Assembly (NCBI GenBank): GCA_041557595.1
Contig: JBFFGE010000165.1
Span: forward strand, 1 to 10,655
Reading direction: 5' to 3'
DNA: 10,655 nucleotides
Source of the DNA: JAOTYV01 sp041557595
GTDB lineage: Bacteria; Pseudomonadota; Alphaproteobacteria; UBA8366
Shown: positions 5,826-10,655 of the stretch, piece after piece
Numbering within the stretch: the stretch's first letter is position 1
How the letters are laid out: each line of letters begins with the position of its first letter
Notes under the pieces: model-generated
Databases searched by the model: none
The model's input: the letters and a program-made list of their open reading frames with translations, nothing else
What the model was told of the DNA's origin: nothing
Translations under genes and position numbers: made by a program

Positions 5826-5886
5826 GTTGGCCAACGCCGCCTTTGTGCTAGGCTGGCTATCGAACGCCAAGCGTATCGGGCGATAC
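5826..5886 (+). promoter_or_regulatory. Upstream region of the FAH-family operon: two palindromes and a weak promoter
   Basis: GTTGGCCAAC (5826-5835) is a perfect 10-bp palindrome. GTATCG/CGATAC (5873-5878 and 5881-5886) is a second inverted repeat with a 2-bp centre. TTGGCC within the first (5827-5832) lies 16 bp before TAGGCT (5849-5854), a weak -35/-10 pair for the plus-strand operon. The two palindromes flank the -10, an arrangement suited to repression, but no regulator gene is present in the window. Confidence 0.3.
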
Positions 5887-5926
5887 CGGCAGGCACCGAA
5901 TAAAGAAACAAGGAAAGAAATCGAGC

Positions 5927-6781
5927 ATGAAACTCGTCAGTTACCGCGACAAGGACGGCGATACCTTCGGCACCATGGTTGGCGACGGAATTTTCAATAT
6001 CGGCCGCGCGCCGGAGATCAACGCTACCACACTGCGCCAGGCGCTCGAAGCCGATGCGCTCGACGCCATCCAGGATCTGGTCCTGACGCGGGACGCCTAT
6101 ACGCCGATGGACGACATTACCTTCCTGCCGGTGATCCCCGACCCGGATAAAATCATTTGCGTCGGCCTGAATTATGCGACCCATGTCGCCGAGGGCGGGC
6201 GCGAGCCGCCGGAATATCCCATGCTGTTCCCCCGCTACGCCAACACACAGGTCGGACACGGCGAAGCGCTGATCCGGCCCAAAGCCTCGGAACGCTTCGA
6301 TTTCGAGGGTGAGCTCGCCTTCGTGATCGGCAAGACGGCGCGACATGTGTCGCAGTCCGAGGCGCTCGGCTATGTCGCCGGCTATGCCTGCTACAACGAC
6401 GGCAGCATCCGCGATTGGCAGCGCCACACGAGCCAGTTCCTGCCTGGCAAGAATTTCTTCCGCAGCGGCGCCTTCGGTCCCTGGCTGGTCACCGCCGACG
6501 AAATACCCGACCCCACCGTGATGACCCTGACGACCCGGCTGAATGGCGCGGAAATGCAGCGCGCGACGACAGACGACCTGATTTTCGGCGTGGCCCGCTT
6601 GATCGAATACATTTCGACCTTCACCGAGCTGGTGCCGGGCGACGTGGTCGCGACGGGAACGACCGGCGGCGTCGGCGCCTATCGCGAACCGCCGGTCTGG
6701 ATGAAAGCCGGCGAGACCGTGGAAGTGGAAATCTCCGGCATCGGTACGCTGCGCAATTCCGTGATCGACGAGGCGGGATAG
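5927..6781 (+). CDS. Fumarylacetoacetate hydrolase (FAH) family protein
   Basis: This 284-residue cytoplasmic metal-dependent enzyme belongs to the family that cleaves C-C bonds in beta-diketo or acylpyruvate substrates or hydrates 2-oxo-enoates, usually late in aromatic or sugar-acid catabolism. An N-terminal domain (about 1-65) precedes the FAH core. The metal ligands are visible as E127 and E129 (FEGELAFVIG) and D158 (YNDGS). K175 (PGKNF) and H86 (NYATHVAE) match catalytic positions of the family. TGTTGGVG (243-250) is the conserved glycine-rich turn. Length is normal for the fumarylpyruvate hydrolase/oxohepta-3-ene-dioate hydratase group; the exact substrate cannot be read from sequence. 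AGGAAAG lies 9 nt before the ATG. The next gene starts 35 bp downstream with its own good ribosome binding site and no terminator between, so the two are probably co-transcribed. It is divergent from the kinase gene. Confidence 0.9.
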   Translation: MKLVSYRDKDGDTFGTMVGDGIFNIGRAPEINATTLRQALEADALDAIQDLVLTRDAYTPMDDITFLPVIPDPDKIICVGLNYATHVAEGGREPPEYPMLFPRYANTQVGHGEALIRPKASERFDFEGELAFVIGKTARHVSQSEALGYVAGYACYNDGSIRDWQRHTSQFLPGKNFFRSGAFGPWLVTADEIPDPTVMTLTTRLNGAEMQRATTDDLIFGVARLIEYISTFTELVPGDVVATGTTGGVGAYREPPVWMKAGETVEVEISGIGTLRNSVIDEAG

Positions 6782-6816
6782 CGCCGGCTCAACGGCAAAC
6801 ACTCAGGGAGCCTGCT

Positions 6817-7806
6817 ATGGCAAAACGCCGATTGACCATGGCGATCAGCGAATACGAGCACGTGCGTGACCTCACCGAGGGCCGGATTCAACCGGAAGGG
6901 ATCGACCTGACCTGCCTGCAGTTCGAGGTGGAGCAAATCTTCTTTCGCTTCACCAAATACCGCGAATGGGACGTTTCCGAACTCTCCATGGGCAAATACG
7001 TCGCCCTGATGGCCGAGGATGACCCCGACCTGACGGCGATTCCGGTATTTCCGTCACGGGTCTTTCGGCAATCGTCGATCTATGTGGTCAAGGACAGCCC
7101 GCTGAAAACCGCCGAGGATTTACGCGGCAAGCGAATTGGTGTCCCCGAATGGGCGCAAACCGCCGCGATTTACACCCGGGGATGGCTGACCGATCAAATC
7201 GGCATTCCGCTGCAGGACATCAATTGGGTGCAGGCCGGGGTCAACCAGGCGGGACGGCGCGAGAAAGTAAAGCTGCATTTGCCCGAGGGCGTGCGGTACA
7301 CGGCGGTTCCGGAACGCAGCCTCACCGAAATGCTGCTCGCCGGCGACCTCGACGCCATCATGACCGCGCATTCGCCGACGCCTTTCGAGGAAGGCAAGCC
7401 GGACATCGTACAGCTTTTTCCGAATTACCGGGAAATCGAGGAGGCCTATTTTCGCGAAACCGGCATCAATCCGATCATGCACGTCATGGCGGTCCGCCGC
7501 GCGGTGCTGGAGGAAGATCCCTGGATCGCCGCGAACCTGCTTTCCGCCTTCGAACAGGCGAAACAGAACAGCTTCCGCCGCGCACGCCAATTCACCGCGA
7601 GCCGCCTGCCGCTCCCCTGGAGTGCCGATTTGATGCAACGGGCCTGGGACCAGTTCGGCGGCGATCCGTTCCCCTATGGGATCGAGGCGAACCGCCCGAC
7701 GCTGGAGGCCTATCTGCAATACGCCTACGAACAGGGCGTTAGCCGGCGCTTGGTCCGCGTCGAAGAGCTGTTCCCGAAAGAAGTGACGGACAGTTTCCGA
7801 ATCTAG
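6817..7806 (+). CDS. 4,5-dihydroxyphthalate decarboxylase-like protein (periplasmic-binding-protein fold, cytoplasmic)
   Basis: This 329-residue protein of the Pht5/NMT1-like group has the type-2 periplasmic binding protein fold. Pht5 decarboxylates 4,5-dihydroxyphthalate to protocatechuate. Recognisable segments are ISEYEHVRDL (10-19), IPVFPSRVFRQSSIYV (75-90), RIGVPEWAQTAAIYTRGWL (106-124) and GINPIMHVMAVRR (216-228). The start at 6817 has AGGGAG 6 nt upstream. From this start the N-terminus is MAKRRLTMAIS, with no hydrophobic signal segment, so the protein should stay in the cytoplasm and act as an enzyme rather than a transport receptor. Many homologues carry the label ABC substrate-binding protein, which the missing signal peptide argues against here. 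It follows the FAH-family gene by 35 bp, consistent with two steps of one catabolic route. True phthalate use is not shown: no phthalate dioxygenase genes are present, and relatives probably decarboxylate other hydroxy-aromatic acids. Confidence 0.82.
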   Translation: MAKRRLTMAISEYEHVRDLTEGRIQPEGIDLTCLQFEVEQIFFRFTKYREWDVSELSMGKYVALMAEDDPDLTAIPVFPSRVFRQSSIYVVKDSPLKTAEDLRGKRIGVPEWAQTAAIYTRGWLTDQIGIPLQDINWVQAGVNQAGRREKVKLHLPEGVRYTAVPERSLTEMLLAGDLDAIMTAHSPTPFEEGKPDIVQLFPNYREIEEAYFRETGINPIMHVMAVRRAVLEEDPWIAANLLSAFEQAKQNSFRRARQFTASRLPLPWSADLMQRAWDQFGGDPFPYGIEANRPTLEAYLQYAYEQGVSRRLVRVEELFPKEVTDSFRI

Positions 7807-7910
7807 CCCGCGTTTCGCTCAGATAACTTGGCCTAACGGGGTTTTTCTGGCAGATAGGGCGGATCGTGGCGCGACCGCGACGACATCAGATGCGACCGGA
7901 GCAAGGCGGC

Positions 7911-9620
7911 ATGGACGACACGGACACAGCCATGGAGACGACCGCGGCGGCGTCCGGCGACGATGGCGCCCATGATTTCATCCGCGACACCATTCGCGAT
8001 GACCTCGCCGCCGGCCGGCATAAAGCGATCGTCACGCGTTTCCCGCCGGAACCCAATGGTTACCTGCATATCGGTCATGCCAAATCGATCTGTCTCAATT
8101 TCGGCATCGCCCAGGAATTCGGCGGCCGCTGCAATCTGCGCTTCGACGACACCAATCCCAGCAAGGAAGAACAGGAATACATCGATGCGATTCAGGCGGA
8201 TGTCCGCTGGCTCGGCTTCGATTGGGGCAAAAACCTTTTTTACGCGTCGGACTATTTCGAGCAGCTCTATGAGTGGGCGCGGCATCTGATCGGCGCGGGC
8301 CTGGCCTATGTCGACGATCTGTCGGCGGAGGAAATCCGCGAACACCGCGGCACCCTGACCGAGCCCGGCCGGGAAAGCCCCTATCGCGACCGCGACGCCG
8401 CGGAGAATCTCGATCTTTTCGCCCGCATGCGCGCCGGCGAATTCCCGGACGGCGCGCGCGTCCTGCGCGCCAAGATCGACATGGCGTCCGGCAACATCAA
8501 TTTCCGGGATCCGGTGCTGTACCGGATATCGCACACCGAGCACCCGCGCACCGGCACCGATTGGTGCATTTATCCCACCTATGATTTCGCGCATGGCCAG
8601 TCGGATGCGATCGAAGGGGTCACGCATTCGCTCTGCACGCTGGAATTCGCCGACCACCGGCCGCTCTACGACTGGCTGATCGGGAAACTGCCGGCTCCGG
8701 CGCGGCCCCGGCAATACGAATTCTCCCGGCTCAACCTCACCCACACGGTGCTGTCGAAGCGGCGATTGATCCAGCTCGTGCAGGAAGGCCACGTCGCCGG
8801 CTGGGACGACCCTCGCATGCCGACCATTTCCGGCCTGCGGCGGCGCGGCGTGCCGCCGGAAGCAATCCGCGATTTCATCGCCAGGCTCGCCATCACCAGA
8901 AACGAGGGCACGATCGAGATCGCGATGCTGGAACATTGCATTCGCGAAATGCTGAACCAGTCGGCCGAGCGCCGCATGGCCGTGTTGAAACCGCTCAAAC
9001 TGGTGATCGAGAACTATCCCCAGGGCGAGACCGAGATGCTCGACGCGGTCAACAACCCGAACGACCCCGCCGCCGGCACCCGCCAGGTACCGTTTTCGCG
9101 CGAGCTCTATATCGAGCAGGACGACTTCATGGAGGACCCGCCGCGCAAGTTCTTCCGGCTCGGCCCGGGGCGCGAGGTGCGCCTGCGTTATGCCTATTTC
9201 GTCACCTGTACCGAGGCGATCAAGAACGACGCCGGCGAAATCGTCGAGATTCGCGCGACCTACGACCCGGCAACCCGCGGCGGCGATTCGCCGGACGGGC
9301 GTAAGGTGAAGGGAACGATCCACTGGGTCTCGGCGGCCGACACGGTGCCGGCGGAAGTGCGGATGTACGATCATTTGTTCGCCAGCCCCGATCCGAGCGC
9401 CGGCGATGACTTTGCGGCGGATTTGAATCCGCACTCGCTCGAGGTGCTTCAGGATTGCAAGCTGGAGCCCAGCATCGCCGATCTCGCGCCCGGCAAAGCG
9501 ATCCAGTTCGAACGGCTCGGCTATTTCTGCGCCGATACGGAGTCGAGCAAGGGCAAACCGGTTTTCAACCGTACTCTCGCGTTGCGCGACGGCTGGGCGA
9601 AGGCCCAGCAGAAAAAATAG
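7911..9620 (+). CDS. glnS: Glutaminyl-tRNA synthetase
   Basis: This 569-residue class I aminoacyl-tRNA synthetase charges tRNA-Gln with glutamine using ATP (EC 6.1.1.18). The signature FPPEPNGYLHIGHAKS (44-59) includes HIGH at 53-56. The second ATP motif is VLSKR (280-284), in the place of KMSKS. GWDDPRMPT (297-305) is characteristic of GlnRS and its eukaryotic-type relatives and separates it from bacterial GluRS, which starts FAPSPTG. The C-terminal anticodon-binding beta-barrels occupy roughly 350-560. Length is close to the 554 residues of E. coli GlnRS. The ATG at 7911 was chosen because GGAG lies 9 nt upstream. In-frame GTG (7866) and ATG (7890, 7932) starts exist but lack a better site, and the first 20 residues are poorly conserved, Asp/Thr/Ala-rich sequence. 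Many alphaproteobacteria make Gln-tRNA by the GatCAB route instead, so a dedicated GlnRS is a useful lineage clue. The 104 bp before it hold no gene. Confidence 0.97.
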   Translation: MDDTDTAMETTAAASGDDGAHDFIRDTIRDDLAAGRHKAIVTRFPPEPNGYLHIGHAKSICLNFGIAQEFGGRCNLRFDDTNPSKEEQEYIDAIQADVRWLGFDWGKNLFYASDYFEQLYEWARHLIGAGLAYVDDLSAEEIREHRGTLTEPGRESPYRDRDAAENLDLFARMRAGEFPDGARVLRAKIDMASGNINFRDPVLYRISHTEHPRTGTDWCIYPTYDFAHGQSDAIEGVTHSLCTLEFADHRPLYDWLIGKLPAPARPRQYEFSRLNLTHTVLSKRRLIQLVQEGHVAGWDDPRMPTISGLRRRGVPPEAIRDFIARLAITRNEGTIEIAMLEHCIREMLNQSAERRMAVLKPLKLVIENYPQGETEMLDAVNNPNDPAAGTRQVPFSRELYIEQDDFMEDPPRKFFRLGPGREVRLRYAYFVTCTEAIKNDAGEIVEIRATYDPATRGGDSPDGRKVKGTIHWVSAADTVPAEVRMYDHLFASPDPSAGDDFAADLNPHSLEVLQDCKLEPSIADLAPGKAIQFERLGYFCADTESSKGKPVFNRTLALRDGWAKAQQKK

Positions 9621-9625
9621 CCGCC

Positions 9626-10655
9626 GTGCCACGGCCCGACCGCATACGGATTGCCGTCGACATCGGCGGCACCTTTACGGATGTGGTGCTCGACCGCGAC
9701 GGCGCGCTCGGCACCTCGAAAGTCCTCACCACCCCGGATGCGCCGGAACGCGGCGTCCTCGAGGCGATCGAAATCGTCCTCGGCGCGTCGAAAACAAAAC
9801 CGGCCGATGTCGACCTGATCCTGCACGGCACCACCCTCGCCACCAACGCCATTATCGAGCGCAAGGGTGCGGTGACCGCCCTGGTGACCACCGGCGGGTT
9901 TCGCGACGTTCTCGAAATCGGCTACGAGAGCCGCTACGACCAATACGATCTCAAGATCGAGAAACCCACGCCGCTGGTGCCCCGGGCGCTGCGCTTGACG
10001 GTGCCGGAACGGGTCGACGTCAACGGCCAGGTCTTGCTGCCGCTGGACGAGGATGCGGTGCGCGCGCTGGTTCCGGAACTCGAACGGCTCGGCACCGAGA
10101 GCATCGCGGTCGGGTTTCTCCACGCCTATGCCAATCCGGACCATGAGCGCCGGGTGCGCGATATTCTGGCCGGGCTTCTGCCGGCGGTCTCGATCACGCT
10201 GTCGAGCGAGGTCTGTCCGGAAGTCCGCGAATTCGAGCGCCTGACCACCGCGTCGGCCAACGCTTATGTACTGCCGGCGATGAGCCGCTATCTCGGACGG
10301 ATGAAAGAACAAATCGACGGCCGCGGTTTCGGCTGTCCGCTGCTCCTCATGACGTCCGGCGGCGGCCTGACCACCCTGGAGACGGCGCAGCGCTTCCCGA
10401 TCCGCCTCGTCGAATCGGGTCCGGCGGGCGGCGCGATCCTAGCCAGCCGGACCGCGGCTGCCGCGGGATTGGACAAGGTCATCTCCTTCGACATGGGCGG
10501 CACCACGGCGAAAATTTGCCTGATCGAGGACCGGCAGCCGCGCAAGGCGCGGGAATTCGAAATCGACCGGTCCGCCCGGTTCCAGAAGGGCAGCGGCCTG
10601 CCGTTGCGCATCCCGGTCATCGAGATGGTCGAGATCGGCGCCGGCGGCGGCTCCA
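9626..10655 (+). CDS. HyuA-type hydantoinase/5-oxoprolinase subunit A (partial at right edge)
   Basis: The first 343 residues of a protein that is usually near 680-700 residues; the frame stays open to the window end. The family uses ATP in its ASKHA-type fold to activate an amide or ketone: N-methylhydantoin or hydantoin hydrolysis, 5-oxoproline opening, or acetone/acetophenone carboxylation, normally with a HyuB partner encoded next door. Hydant_A_N motifs VDIGGTFTDVVL (11-22) and LHGTTLATNAII (66-77) are followed by the second domain with TSGGG (243-247), ESGPAGG (263-269) and FDMGGTTAK (288-296), all nucleotide-fold signatures. The GTG at 9626 puts the first glycine motif at the usual distance from the N-terminus, and no ATG is available. 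It starts 5 nt after the glnS stop and has only a weak A-rich ribosome site, so translation may be coupled to glnS. The substrate cannot be decided from this half, and HyuB would be expected beyond the right edge. Confidence 0.92.
   Translation, partial: MPRPDRIRIAVDIGGTFTDVVLDRDGALGTSKVLTTPDAPERGVLEAIEIVLGASKTKPADVDLILHGTTLATNAIIERKGAVTALVTTGGFRDVLEIGYESRYDQYDLKIEKPTPLVPRALRLTVPERVDVNGQVLLPLDEDAVRALVPELERLGTESIAVGFLHAYANPDHERRVRDILAGLLPAVSITLSSEVCPEVREFERLTTASANAYVLPAMSRYLGRMKEQIDGRGFGCPLLLMTSGGGLTTLETAQRFPIRLVESGPAGGAILASRTAAAAGLDKVISFDMGGTTAKICLIEDRQPRKAREFEIDRSARFQKGSGLPLRIPVIEMVEIGAGGGS

Noticed and set aside
4592..5851. Plus-strand open frame of 419 codons opposite the kinase gene
   Set aside because: No domain, and it overlaps the dehydrogenase end in another frame. 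It is explained by codon bias of the kinase gene.
7807..7850. Terminator after the decarboxylase-like gene, ending in TTTTT at 7841-7845
   Set aside because: The only stem is about 6 pairs with a bulge and a 20-base loop, too weak to call.
7866..7910. Longer glnS start at GTG 7866
   Set aside because: It adds 15 Arg-rich residues not expected in GlnRS, while ATG 7911 has GGAG at a good distance.
7833..9632. Minus-strand open frame of 599 codons covering all of glnS
   Set aside because: An antisense shadow: composition is Arg/Asp/Gly-rich with no motif, while glnS carries every expected signature.

Overview
This window is about 60% G+C. It reads as a chromosomal piece of a Gram-negative bacterium, most likely an alphaproteobacterium. 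The reasons are gene density, codon bias, AGGAG-type ribosome binding sites, and a mix of acyl-CoA, enolase-superfamily, FAH-family and hydantoinase-type catabolic genes around a periplasmic binding protein. The lineage call is inference; there is no rRNA or other strong marker gene apart from glnS.

Layout. The left edge (about 1-281) is the 3' end of an IS481-family insertion sequence. It shows the last 47 codons of the transposase and a non-coding tail with two strong stem-loops. A Rho-independent terminator (285-311) follows. It ends a minus-strand gene for an exported family-5 (peptide/opine/nickel class) ABC substrate-binding protein (337-1959), which has no transporter partners in view. 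Upstream on the same strand is a mandelate racemase/muconate lactonizing enzyme relative (2212-3294), whose active site keeps the metal ligands and the His-Asp dyad but carries Gln at the second position of the KxK motif. A 144-bp divergent control region separates it from an acyl-CoA dehydrogenase (3439-4674). That gene converges on a kinase-fold phosphotransferase (4694-5761). The two proteins resemble the C-terminal and N-terminal halves of animal ACAD11 and the LvaC/LvaA proteins of bacterial levulinate catabolism, so together they probably phosphorylate 4-hydroxyacyl-CoA and remove the phosphate, feeding it into beta-oxidation.

Divergent from the kinase is a likely two-gene operon. It encodes an FAH-family hydrolase/hydratase (5927-6781) and a cytoplasmic homologue of 4,5-dihydroxyphthalate decarboxylase (6817-7806), suggesting breakdown of an aromatic compound or keto acid. 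Next come glutaminyl-tRNA synthetase (glnS, 7911-9620) and, 5 nt later, the first 343 codons of a HyuA-type hydantoinase/oxoprolinase subunit, which runs off the right edge.

No wholly new system is evident. The items most worth following are the split ACAD11-like kinase/dehydrogenase pair, the KxQ enolase-superfamily enzyme, a probable leaderless kinase mRNA, a mirror-symmetric TTGACA promoter/operator region, and the structured tail of the insertion sequence. No tRNA, rRNA, CRISPR array or riboswitch was recognised.
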